A DNA stretch of 6,103 bases from GCA-2731375 sp047518225 (GCA_047518225.1 JAKZRK010000195.1:1-6103); one strand, 5' to 3'. Numbered from the stretch's first letter, positions 1-5,759 are shown. Notes: a model not told the origin generated them from the sequence alone. A program made the numbers and translations.

Positions 1-191
1 CGTTGCCGGCGCTTGTCGAAGGATTTTGAAAACCTCAACCGCACAGCCCTTGCATTCATCCGCCTTGCATCCATTAGGCTTATGCTCCGGAGGCTGGTGC
101 GCTATTGTGTTCCTTCATAAACTTCTCGGACGGACTCTAAACTGCCCCTGACAATTACGGTCGGGCTACCCATTTTGGAGGCCGTTCATTA
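1..191. other. Leader region upstream of the cyclase gene
   Basis: I see no convincing coding sequence here. The stretch carries a short direct repeat, CCTTGCATTCAT at 48-59 and CCTTGCATCCAT at 63-74 (11 of 12 identical, 15-base period), and an 8-base palindrome CTCCGGAG at 85-92. It ends in a clear Shine-Dalgarno sequence GGAGG at 177-181, ten bases before the ATG at 192. A promoter for the cyclase should lie here, but I could not pick a convincing -35/-10 pair. Confidence 0.5.
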
Positions 192-1403
192 ATGAACCCG
201 AAGATGCTGTTCGCCTACGACCCAGGCGACACCGAAGACATCAGACTGGAAAAGTTCACGATTTTTCTGGTGGCCGCGTCCTGCTGCCTGGCGGGCATTG
301 CATGGACGGTGATGTACTATGTGGTCTTCGGGTTCGGGTTCATTTCGATACTGCCTTTATCATTTGTCATAATTGTCGGTGGGTCGCTGGTTGTTTGCCA
401 TTTGATCCGCAAGCATCAACCCCTCGTTTATATCCAGATTATCTACATTATTTACATCACCACATTTATTCAATGGAGTATCGGCGGCGTTTTTGACTCC
501 GGTTTCGTCCTGGTCTGGGCCTTTTGTGGACCCGTCATTGCGCTGATGTTTTTCTCGCTGAAACATTCGATGATCTGGTTGCTGCTCTACCTGGCGAACC
601 TTGTGGTCACGGTGGCATTCGACGATTTTTTCTCTGGGCGTGCGCATCAAGTATCCAATGACACGAGGGTTTTCTTTTTCATCATGAATTTGAGCGTTTC
701 CTCACTTGTCGTCTTCATCTTTGCTGGCCATTTCGTGACCAGCGCCGTCAGGGAAAGGGAAAAAGCCAACAAGCTGCTGTTGAACATACTGCCGAGAAAA
801 GCGGCTCGGGTTTTGAAGACACGCGAGGGCGCCATTGCGGAACAATACGACGACGTCAGTGTTCTGTTCGCTGATATCGTCGATTTCACACAATATTCGA
901 GCGTGGTATCGCCGGATCGATTGGTAACCAAACTCAATGAGATATTTTTCCGATTTGACGAACTCACCGAACAACACGGCCTGGAGAAGATCAAGACCAT
1001 TGGGGACGCCTACATGGTGGTCGGCGGTTTGCCAGAGCCGAAACCTGGTCATGCCGAGACCATGGCCTTTCTGGCGATGGATATGCTGTCGGCGATCAAG
1101 GAAATAGAAAAGGATGATGGCGTCCCATTTTCTCTGCGTATCGGCATTCATCGCGGCCCGGTTGTCGCCGGCGTTGACATCGGGAAAAGCAAATTCGCTT
1201 ATGACCTATGGGGAGACACTGTAAATATCGCCAGCCGAATGGAATCCAGCGGAACGGAAAATGCGATCCAGGTCAGCGACGCCTTCTATCAAATCCTGAA
1301 GGGCAAATTTCGCTTCAGCAAAAGGGGGACGGTGCGGGTCAAGGGGATCGGCGAGATGGAAACCTATTATTTGTTGCCGCCCATGCTATCCGAACCGGTG
1401 TAG
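192..1403 (+). CDS. Membrane-anchored class III adenylate cyclase
   Basis: The 403-residue protein should convert ATP to cAMP and pyrophosphate at the inner face of the membrane. The N-terminal half (about residues 22-183) is very hydrophobic and fits six membrane segments. A charged helix follows (about 186-210, with ERE and NILPRKAARVLK), then the cyclase homology domain (about 222-395). All hallmark residues are visible. The metal-binding aspartates are D228 (FADIVDFT) and D272 (KTIGDAY). K268 and D338 (YDLWGD) are the pair that selects adenine over guanine. N345 and R349 (VNIASRM) are the transition-state pair. One chain carries every catalytic residue, so a homodimer with two active sites is expected. 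The start is supported by GGAGG at 177-181. No recognised sensor domain is seen beyond the membrane block, and no cAMP receptor gene is in the window. The gene stands alone, followed by 248 non-coding bases. Adenylate rather than guanylate specificity is inferred from K268/D338. Confidence 0.93.
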   Translation: MNPKMLFAYDPGDTEDIRLEKFTIFLVAASCCLAGIAWTVMYYVVFGFGFISILPLSFVIIVGGSLVVCHLIRKHQPLVYIQIIYIIYITTFIQWSIGGVFDSGFVLVWAFCGPVIALMFFSLKHSMIWLLLYLANLVVTVAFDDFFSGRAHQVSNDTRVFFFIMNLSVSSLVVFIFAGHFVTSAVREREKANKLLLNILPRKAARVLKTREGAIAEQYDDVSVLFADIVDFTQYSSVVSPDRLVTKLNEIFFRFDELTEQHGLEKIKTIGDAYMVVGGLPEPKPGHAETMAFLAMDMLSAIKEIEKDDGVPFSLRIGIHRGPVVAGVDIGKSKFAYDLWGDTVNIASRMESSGTENAIQVSDAFYQILKGKFRFSKRGTVRVKGIGEMETYYLLPPMLSEPV

Positions 1404-1651
1404 GGACTGGCCGCGCGGACCGGTCCACGAGACGGGCTTGCCATCGATTGCTTGCAGGAACAAACAGGCGTCGGCCCGACGGCAGGCAGATACACGTTAC
1501 CAACCACCATGATCGGTAATATGATGGCGGCCGCGCCTTGGCTTTTGGGCACCACGCAAATACATCGATGCCGGCGCGCGGATATGTTGGCAGGATCGTC
1601 TCTCCCATTGCGGGAGACGCGGGGCGCGCAACATAAAGGTGGGAGGAGATC
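1404..1651. other. Intergenic leader of the PuuE-like gene
   Basis: No credible gene is seen. The region contains a perfect 10-base palindrome GGACCGGTCC at 1417-1426, soon after the cyclase stop, with no loop or T-run to make it a terminator. It also holds a small hairpin (TCTCCC at 1601-1606 with GGGAGA at 1612-1617, five-base loop) shortly before the ribosome binding site of the next gene. A promoter for the hydrolase gene presumably lies here, but no box is clear enough to call. Confidence 0.4.
1594..1651 (+). promoter_or_regulatory. Strong RBS with possible competing hairpins
   Basis: A purine-rich Shine-Dalgarno sequence, GGGAGGAG at 1641-1648, sits just before the ATG at 1652 and fixes this start. 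The pyrimidine stretch TCTCTCCC at 1599-1606 can pair locally with GGGAGA at 1612-1617. It can also pair with GGGAGGAGA at 1641-1649 over eight base pairs with one bulged G, and flanking GATC at 1594-1597 and 1648-1651 could extend that pairing. The two structures exclude each other, and the second would hide the ribosome binding site. The site itself is seen directly; the regulatory reading is inference. Confidence 0.5.
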
Positions 1652-2581
1652 ATGAAAATTCCCGAGAACGAGGTTCCCGGTCCGAAGCGGGACTACGTCG
1701 GCTATGGCAGGAACGTGCCCAAGGTCGTGTGGCCGGGCGAGGCGCGGGTCGCCATCAACATCGTCATCAACAACGAGGAAGGTTCGGAGGTCCACATGGC
1801 CGCCGACGGCCGAAATGAAGGGGCGCTCGGCGAAATCCCATACGCCATGGAGGCAAAATACCGCGACCTCTCGTTGGAATCGGTTTACGAATACGGCTCG
1901 CGCGCAGGTATCTGGCGGCTGCAACGTCTGTTCGACCAGAAAAACATACCGGTCACCTTCTTTGCCGCCGCCGTGGCGCTTGAGCGCAACGCGGAGGTCG
2001 CTGCATGGCTGCGCGACAGTGCCCATGAGCCCTGCAGCCACGGCTGGCGGTGGGAGGAGATGTGGCTGCTCTCGCGCGAGGAAGAGAAGGCCCATATGCT
2101 GGCGGCAATCAAATCCTTCGAAGAGACCTGCGGCAAGCGGCCGCTGGGTTGGTATTGCCGCTATGGCCCCTCGGTAAATACCCGAGAACTGCTCGTCGAG
2201 GAGGGCGGCTTCGTCTACGATTCCGACGCCTACAACGACGATTTGCCCTATTACGTCGAGGTCATGGGCCGGCGGCATCTGATCGTGCCCTATTCGCTGA
2301 CCTACAACGACGTCGGCTTCGTCCTGGCGCAAGGCTATGGCAGCCCGAGCGATTTCTATGATTTGCTGAAACGCGGCTTCGACTACCTATGGGAGGAGGG
2401 CGGGACTCATCCTCGGATGATGAACATAGGCCTGCATCCCCGGCTGATCGGACAGGCCGGGCGCGTCTCGGGCCGGGCCGAATTTATCGATTACGCGCAG
2501 AAGAAGGGCGGCGTATGGTTCGCCACCCGTCTGGAAATAGCCAATTGGTGGAACAGCCACCACGGGGAATTCGAGAAGTGA
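1652..2581 (+). CDS. PuuE-like polysaccharide deacetylase-family hydrolase
   Basis: The 309-residue cytoplasmic protein (no signal peptide) belongs to the NodB/polysaccharide-deacetylase fold. It most resembles the PuuE branch, whose founder is an allantoinase opening the hydantoin ring of allantoin. Landmarks of that branch are the N-terminal RDYVGYGRNVPKVVWPG (13-29), INNEEGSE (39-46) where chitin-type deacetylases have the DD motif, LESVYEYGSRAGIWRL (75-90), CSHGWRW (128-134), GWYCRYGPSVNTREL (166-180), EEGGFVYDSDAYNDDLPY (183-200) and IGLHPRLIG (259-267). The length suits the branch. From memory, PuuE has GWYTGRTGPNTRRL around 166-180, so this protein differs beside the expected active site. 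No uricase, OHCU decarboxylase or ureide transporter gene lies nearby. I therefore call the fold and subfamily confidently but not the substrate; another cyclic amide or acylated small molecule is possible. It may be co-transcribed with the SDR gene 85 bases downstream. Confidence 0.85.
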   Translation: MKIPENEVPGPKRDYVGYGRNVPKVVWPGEARVAINIVINNEEGSEVHMAADGRNEGALGEIPYAMEAKYRDLSLESVYEYGSRAGIWRLQRLFDQKNIPVTFFAAAVALERNAEVAAWLRDSAHEPCSHGWRWEEMWLLSREEEKAHMLAAIKSFEETCGKRPLGWYCRYGPSVNTRELLVEEGGFVYDSDAYNDDLPYYVEVMGRRHLIVPYSLTYNDVGFVLAQGYGSPSDFYDLLKRGFDYLWEEGGTHPRMMNIGLHPRLIGQAGRVSGRAEFIDYAQKKGGVWFATRLEIANWWNSHHGEFEK

Positions 2582-2586
2582 GGGCG

Positions 2587-2621
2587 GGCGGCATGGGGCA
2601 ATGAATTTACCCAGAGCCGCC
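2587..2621 (+). other. Imperfect hairpin between hydrolase and SDR genes
   Basis: GGCGGC-A-TGGG (2587-2597) can pair with CCCA-GA-GCCGCC (2610-2621), giving ten base pairs with a small internal loop and a 12-base apical loop. It starts five bases after the hydrolase stop codon. No T-run follows, so it is not a classical intrinsic terminator. It could stabilise the 3' end of the upstream transcript or partly attenuate read-through into the SDR gene. Confidence 0.35.
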
Positions 2622-2666
2622 GCCATCCGCTACTCTGCAAAAGGTCATAACGCATAGGGGTCAGAC

Positions 2667-3440
2667 ATGGGTAGCTTGGACGGCAAGGTTGCGATCATCA
2701 CCGGCGGGTCTGGCGGCATCGGCGGCGCGGCGGCGAAGCTATTCGCGGCGGAAGGCGGCCGGATCATTCTGGTCGACCTCGACGCGGATGCCCTGCAAAG
2801 CACCGTAGGGGATATCGGCTCTGAACAGGCGGCCCCTATCGTTGCCGACGTATCGGACGCGGCACAGACCCAAGCCTATGTCGCGGCGGCCGTCGAGCGC
2901 TTTGGCGGCGTCGATATAGCGCTGCTGAATGCGGGCGTCGAGGGCACGATCACGCCGATCACCGACTATGCCGAGGACATGTTCGACAAGGTCCTGGCCG
3001 TCAATGTGCGCGGCGTCTTCTTGGGGCTGAAATACGTCATGCCGGCCATGAACGCGCGTGGCGGCGGCAGTATCGTCATCACCTCGTCGACTGCGGGCAT
3101 CCGTGCCACCGGCGGCATGTCCGCCTACGTCGCCTCCAAGCACGCGGTCATAGGCTTGATGCGGACGGCGGCCCTGGAAGGGGCGGAGCTGAATATCCGC
3201 GTCAACACGGTTAACCCGGCGCCCATCGACACCCGCATGATGGCTTCGATCGAAGAACAGAGGGGCCTGCCGGCCGGCGACCGCGCCAACCGCCCCCTGG
3301 CGCGGCGCCTGCCGCTGCAACGCTATGGCGAACCGGAGGAAGTGGCGCGGCTGATGCTGTTCCTCGCCAGCGACGACAGCTCGTTTTGTACGGGCGGCGT
3401 TTATATGGTCGATGGCGGCGTTTCCGCGGGGCAGGTCTGA
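2667..3440 (+). CDS. SDR-family NAD-dependent oxidoreductase
   Basis: The 257-residue classical short-chain dehydrogenase should oxidise an alcohol or reduce a carbonyl with a nicotinamide cofactor in the cytoplasm. The Rossmann motif TGGSGGIG is at 12-19. D37 at the end of the second strand points to NAD(H) rather than NADP(H). D61 lies at the adenine position and NAG is at 88-90. The catalytic tetrad is N113, S141, Y154 and K158 (YVASK), and the C-terminal GGVYMVDGG is at 243-251. The usual PG after the sixth strand is PA here (NPAPIDT, 183-189), a variant I recall in a subset of SDRs. The ATG at 2667 is preceded by AGGGG at 2656-2660. The substrate cannot be read from sequence. The gene follows the PuuE-like hydrolase at 85 bases, so it may act on that enzyme's product. 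Its stop codon is two bases from the MITE-like element. Confidence 0.9.
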   Translation: MGSLDGKVAIITGGSGGIGGAAAKLFAAEGGRIILVDLDADALQSTVGDIGSEQAAPIVADVSDAAQTQAYVAAAVERFGGVDIALLNAGVEGTITPITDYAEDMFDKVLAVNVRGVFLGLKYVMPAMNARGGGSIVITSSTAGIRATGGMSAYVASKHAVIGLMRTAALEGAELNIRVNTVNPAPIDTRMMASIEEQRGLPAGDRANRPLARRLPLQRYGEPEEVARLMLFLASDDSSFCTGGVYMVDGGVSAGQV

Positions 3441-3441
3441 A

Positions 3442-3473
3442 CTAGAGCGTTTCCGGGCTATTGTGAATCATTT
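3442..3473 (+). repeat. Left terminal inverted repeat, best-conserved part
   Basis: This 32-base outer part of the left arm matches the complement of 3685-3716 at 28 of 32 positions. The differences fall at 3442, 3450, 3463 and 3468. The core AGAGCGTTTCCGGGCT (3444-3459) is shared, in inverse orientation, with the extra copy at 4595-4611. Confidence 0.85.
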
Positions 3474-3476
3474 GAT

Positions 3477-3569
3477 GGCGTACCCAAGCCATTCGGGTAG
3501 GCGCGTCGCGTAGCGCGATGTGGTACATCGGGCAAGCGGCGCAACGCATCCGAACGGCTTGGGGGCGCC
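3477..3569 (+). repeat. Nested hairpin in the left half of the element
   Basis: Bases 3477-3496 and 3550-3569 are inverted repeats (17 of 20). The 53-base loop contains CGATGTGGTACATCG at 3516-3530, itself nearly palindromic. This hairpin competes with the long pairing of the two 89-base arms. Confidence 0.7.
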
Positions 3570-3577
3570 ACCGAAGG

Positions 3578-3682
3578 CCGCCCACCAAGGCCCCGTGGCG
3601 GCACAAGGGCCTGGGGCGGTTCTTGGACGATGTACCACATCGACCTGCGAACCGCGCCTACCCACGGGGCCTTGGTGGGCGG
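3578..3682 (+). repeat. Nested hairpin in the right half of the element
   Basis: Bases 3578-3598 and 3662-3682 are a perfect 21-base inverted repeat. The 63-base loop contains CGATGTACCACATCG at 3628-3642, the exact complement of the sequence in the left loop. The left and right halves thus have the same architecture in mirror orientation. Confidence 0.8.
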
Positions 3683-3684
3683 TT

Positions 3685-3716
3685 AAATGGTTCAGAATAG
3701 CCCGGAAGCGCTCTAA
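3685..3716 (-). repeat. Right terminal inverted repeat, best-conserved part
   Basis: Read on the minus strand it begins TTAGAGCGCTTCCGGGCTAT and matches the left terminus at 28 of 32 positions. It ends about 70 bases downstream of the stop codon of the convergent minus-strand SDR gene. Confidence 0.85.
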
Positions 3717-3772
3717 CCTCAGCTCTCTCCGATCGGCGCCCTTGAAGAGGCGCAGTTGGGGCCTTTGCGCCC

Positions 3773-3788
3773 GATCCGTAAGCGGATC
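3773..3788 (-). terminator. Short hairpin at the end of the minus-strand SDR gene
   Basis: GATCCG (3773-3778) and CGGATC (3783-3788) form a perfect six-base-pair stem with a four-base loop, overlapping the stop codon (3787-3789). No T-run follows on the minus strand, so factor-independent termination is uncertain. It may act with the nearby element hairpins. Confidence 0.3.
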
Positions 3789-4503
3789 AACCGGAGCGGC
3801 CGATCGACATGCCGCCACAGACGAACAGCACCTGGCCAGTGGTGAAGCTGCTCCTGGCATCGAGGAAATAGCTTGCCGCATTGGCAATATCCTCCGGCTC
3901 GCCCAGGCGGCCAACAGGGATGGTGCCACGGATAAACTGGTCGCCAGCGCTTCCAGGCGGGTTGACGGCCCGCAGCATGTCGGTGTCGATCGGCCCCGGC
4001 GCAATCGCGTTCACGGTGATCCCGGCCGGCGCCAGTTCCATGGCCCAGGTTCTGGTTAGCCCGGCAATCGCTGCTTTGCTGGCGCCGTAGGCGGTCAGTG
4101 TCGGCATGCCGACGATCGCCCGGCTGGCCAGATTGAGGACGCGCCCGAATCCGGCTTGCCGCATTCCCGGCACCACGGCCTGGGTGCACTGAACAGCCGC
4201 GCGGGTGTTGATGCGCATGATCCGGTCGAAGTCTTCAAGGCTGGTATCCTCCAGCGCCGCGGCATGCGAGACGCCGACATTGTTGACCAGACGCGTGACC
4301 CGCCGTGCGCTTGAGAGTTCGGCCAGGGCCGCCGCCGTCTCGGCCTCATCGGCAAGGTCAACATGGACGAACTCCGCCGCTGCTCCGGCCTCCGGCTCCA
4401 GGATGTCGAACTGGACCACCTCGTAGCCGTCACCGATCAAGCGGTCACAGATTGCCGCACCAATGTTGCGCGACCCGCCGGTCACCAATGCGATGTCGCT
4501 CAT
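3787..4503 (-). CDS. SDR-family oxidoreductase (second, convergent)
   Basis: The 238-residue classical short-chain dehydrogenase has the glycine motif TGGSRNIG at 8-15. D33 closes the second strand and favours NAD(H). D49 lies at the adenine position, and NNVG at 74-77 stands in place of the usual NNAG. The catalytic set is N99, S127, Y139 and K143 (YGASK). APGPIDTDML follows at 168-177, and the C-terminal GQVLFVCGGMSIG at 223-235 ends the fold. The minus-strand ATG at 4503 has AAAGGA (4515-4510) six bases upstream. It is clearly diverged from the plus-strand SDR, so the pair is not a recent duplication. It lies downstream of the VOC and Nudix genes on the same strand with a 105-base gap, and could be last in their transcript. 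FabG-like or sugar/hydroxyacid dehydrogenase roles are both possible; the substrate is unknown. Confidence 0.9.
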   Translation of the reverse strand: MSDIALVTGGSRNIGAAICDRLIGDGYEVVQFDILEPEAGAAAEFVHVDLADEAETAAALAELSSARRVTRLVNNVGVSHAAALEDTSLEDFDRIMRINTRAAVQCTQAVVPGMRQAGFGRVLNLASRAIVGMPTLTAYGASKAAIAGLTRTWAMELAPAGITVNAIAPGPIDTDMLRAVNPPGSAGDQFIRGTIPVGRLGEPEDIANAASYFLDARSSFTTGQVLFVCGGMSIGRSG

Positions 4504-4594
4504 GTCCGGTCCTTTCAGGCGGTGCGAATTGAGCCGCGACCATATCCAGTCGGGCGCTTGACGACAATGCCCGGTATTTCCCTTACAGGAGAAA

Positions 4595-4611
4595 AGCCCG
4601 GAAACGCTCTA
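4595..4611 (-). repeat. Solo copy of the MITE terminus at a stop codon
   Basis: On the minus strand this reads TAGAGCGTTTCCGGGCT, identical to the left terminus of the 275-bp element (3443-3459). Similarity ends there, and no partner inverted end is seen within the 105-base gap. Its first three bases are the TAG stop codon of the Nudix gene. It may be the scar of an excised or decayed element, or a short relative that inserted at the end of the gene. Confidence 0.75.
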
Positions 4612-5262
4612 GCGCCAGGCCCAGACCGGTTCGCCGAGGTGGGCGACCCGGGTGGGGCGGCCATGCAGGCCGACCTCGCGGAACTGATAGACCATGGCCG
4701 CCGTGGGGGCGTGCAGCGCGTCGTCATCGCCCATCAGCAGGCGGATGACCGGGCGTTCGCTTTCCGGGATATGGTCGAATTGAGGCGAATCCGGCCGGTT
4801 CAATTCCCGAAATGCGATGCGGTGAATGCGCGCCACTTCGTGCGGGTTGGCCTCCATCCGGGCATCGGCGCCGGCCCAGACCACGATTGGCGTGATCAGA
4901 TAACCCGATTGGGTCCGATAATCGTCCAGCAGGCCCAGGACGGCGTCTGCCTCTAAATTCAGGTTCACTTCCTCGCGCAATTCCCTCAGCGCGCCCTCGA
5001 TGGGCGTTTCGCCTTCATCGATGCGGCCGCCGGGCAGTGCGAACTGGCCGGCGTGGCTGTTCAAACGCGGCGTTCGCCGGGTCAGCACGTAGGCGCCCTC
5101 GCCGTTGTCGTCGCAGACCAGTGCTATCGCCACCGCGGCATGTTTCAGGCCCCGGGCCGAGGCCGGGGCCCGCGCGAAACCGCGCAGGTTGGCGGCGATC
5201 CGGGCCCGCATGGCCTCGTCATAACGGTAATGCCTGTCTTCCATGGCCCCGATCTTCACCAT
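4609..5262 (-). CDS. Nudix hydrolase, CoA-pyrophosphatase-like
   Basis: The 217-residue cytoplasmic protein should cleave a nucleoside diphosphate linked to another group. The segment L60-T-R-R, L67, H70-x-G-Q73, P77-G-G79 matches the extra signature of the CoA-pyrophosphatase group (NudL/NUDT7 type), placed directly before the Nudix box. The box runs G79 to L101 with E85, R93, E94, E97 and E98 in place, so Mg binding should be intact. The usual glycine near its end is N100. CoA or acyl-CoA pyrophosphatase is the best guess, but the later part of the protein is not diagnostic. The first ATG (5262) overlaps the stop of the VOC gene as TGATG. There is no strong ribosome binding site, so translation probably depends on coupling. 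An ATG at codon 7 (5244) is an alternative start. The TAG stop lies inside a copy of the repeat terminus. Confidence 0.87.
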   Translation of the reverse strand: MVKIGAMEDRHYRYDEAMRARIAANLRGFARAPASARGLKHAAVAIALVCDDNGEGAYVLTRRTPRLNSHAGQFALPGGRIDEGETPIEGALRELREEVNLNLEADAVLGLLDDYRTQSGYLITPIVVWAGADARMEANPHEVARIHRIAFRELNRPDSPQFDHIPESERPVIRLLMGDDDALHAPTAAMVYQFREVGLHGRPTRVAHLGEPVWAWR

Positions 5263-5723
5263 CAGGTATCCAGGTCGATGGGCTCGGCTTTGATTATGGT
5301 ATCGACTTCCCGCCAGGGCTTTTCAGCTACATCGCAATAGATCTCAAGTTCGTTGCCTTCCGGATCTTTGAAATAGACGCTTTTGGTAACCCCGTGATCC
5401 ACCGTTCTGACGATCGGAACATCGTGCTCTTTTAGCCGCCGGTACATCGCCTTGACGGTCTCCAGGTCATCCGCGACCAGGGCAAGATGGGACAGGCCGA
5501 CTTGGTTCTGCTCCGGCGGTGCGGCATCGTCGCCGACCTTGAAGACGGCAATGTCGTGATGATAATCCTCGAAGCGGAAGAAAACGCCGACGTCTTCCCG
5601 CTCCTCGGTGATTTTCAGCCCCAGAATATCGCGGTAGAATTCCTTGGCCTTTTCCAGATCCCGCATCTTGAGCACCACATGACCCAGCTTCAGGGCCGAG
5701 CGGTGTGTCCGCGTCTCCGTCAT
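5262..5723 (-). CDS. VOC-family protein (glyoxalase/extradiol dioxygenase fold)
   Basis: The 153-residue protein has two beta-alpha-beta-beta-beta modules. The first begins at GHVVLKMRDLEKAKEFYRDILGL (14-36), the second at GLSHLALVADDLE (76-88). The probable metal ligands are H15, H79 and E127 (NELEIY), the His-His-Glu set of this superfamily. The segment VDHGVTKSVYFKDPEGNELEIYCD (108-131) resembles catechol 2,3-dioxygenase-type members, though at this length it may be a glyoxalase-like isomerase or lyase instead. The open frame extends to 5780. I choose the ATG at 5723 because AAGGGAG (5736-5730) lies six bases before it, and the extra N-terminus matches nothing in the fold. The next gene overlaps it by one base (TGATG), so the two are probably made together. 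The substrate is unknown. Confidence 0.88.
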   Translation of the reverse strand: MTETRTHRSALKLGHVVLKMRDLEKAKEFYRDILGLKITEEREDVGVFFRFEDYHHDIAVFKVGDDAAPPEQNQVGLSHLALVADDLETVKAMYRRLKEHDVPIVRTVDHGVTKSVYFKDPEGNELEIYCDVAEKPWREVDTIIKAEPIDLDT

Positions 5724-5729
5724 CGCCAT

Positions 5730-5736
5730 CTCCCTT
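5730..5736 (-). promoter_or_regulatory. RBS that decides the VOC gene start
   Basis: AAGGGAG on the minus strand lies six bases before the ATG at 5723. It almost touches the alternative ATG at 5729 and is far downstream of the ATG at 5780. It therefore supports the 153-residue product. Confidence 0.7.
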
Positions 5737-5747
5737 GAGAATACCCG

Positions 5748-5759
5748 AATGATATTAAA
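5748..5759 (-). promoter_or_regulatory. Possible -10 region for the VOC-Nudix transcript
   Basis: TTTAATATCATT on the minus strand is the only strongly AT-rich patch in the GC-rich leader, 25-36 bases before the VOC start. It contains TATCAT- and TAATAT-like hexamers. No good -35 box is evident, so this is a weak call. Confidence 0.25.

Larger units (their letters stand above)
3442..3716. mobile_element. MITE-like non-autonomous element, 275 bp
   Basis: Two 89-base arms (3442-3530 and 3628-3716) are imperfect inverted repeats of each other without gaps; I count 68 of 89 identical positions. They enclose a 97-base centre. The outer ends read CTAGAGCG and CGCTCTAA, so a TA lies at each end, as expected for elements that insert at TA (IS630/Tc1-mariner type, by inference). 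No transposase is encoded. The short open frames inside are by-products of the repeats. The element fills the space between two convergent SDR genes, where its hairpins could also act as a bidirectional transcription stop. A third copy of one terminus lies at 4595-4611. Confidence 0.7.

Noticed and set aside
1417..1426. Perfect palindrome GGACCGGTCC after the cyclase stop codon as a terminator
   Set aside because: It has no loop and no following T-run; such a GC-rich 10-mer can easily occur by chance.
1367..2332. A 321-codon open frame on the minus strand
   Set aside because: It is antisense to the PuuE-like gene, whose family motifs, length and ribosome binding site are clear. The antisense frame is a by-product of GC-rich codon use and matches no family I know.
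3458..3700. Open frames on both strands inside the element, each starting MWYI and sharing YP-x-GLG peptides
   Set aside because: The shared peptides come directly from the inverted repeats, which place the same DNA on both strands. There is no proper ribosome binding site and no family resemblance.
3442..3716. CRISPR array or structured tRNA-like gene in the repeat-rich intergenic region
   Set aside because: The repeats are inverted rather than regularly spaced direct repeats, and no tRNA-type arms or conserved loop sequences are present.
3719..4189. Minus-strand frame of 156 codons and its opposite-strand partner at 3520-4059
   Set aside because: Both overlap the well-supported SDR gene in other frames and have low-complexity, arginine-rich translations.
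4571..4608. Terminator hairpin downstream of the Nudix gene (CCGG...CCCGG with a T-rich segment)
   Set aside because: The arms pair poorly beyond CCGG, and the T-rich run lies within the proposed stem instead of after it. The repeat terminus explains most of this sequence.
4363..4956. Plus-strand open frame of 197 codons
   Set aside because: It runs antisense across the start of the second SDR gene and the end of the Nudix gene, both of which have intact motifs.
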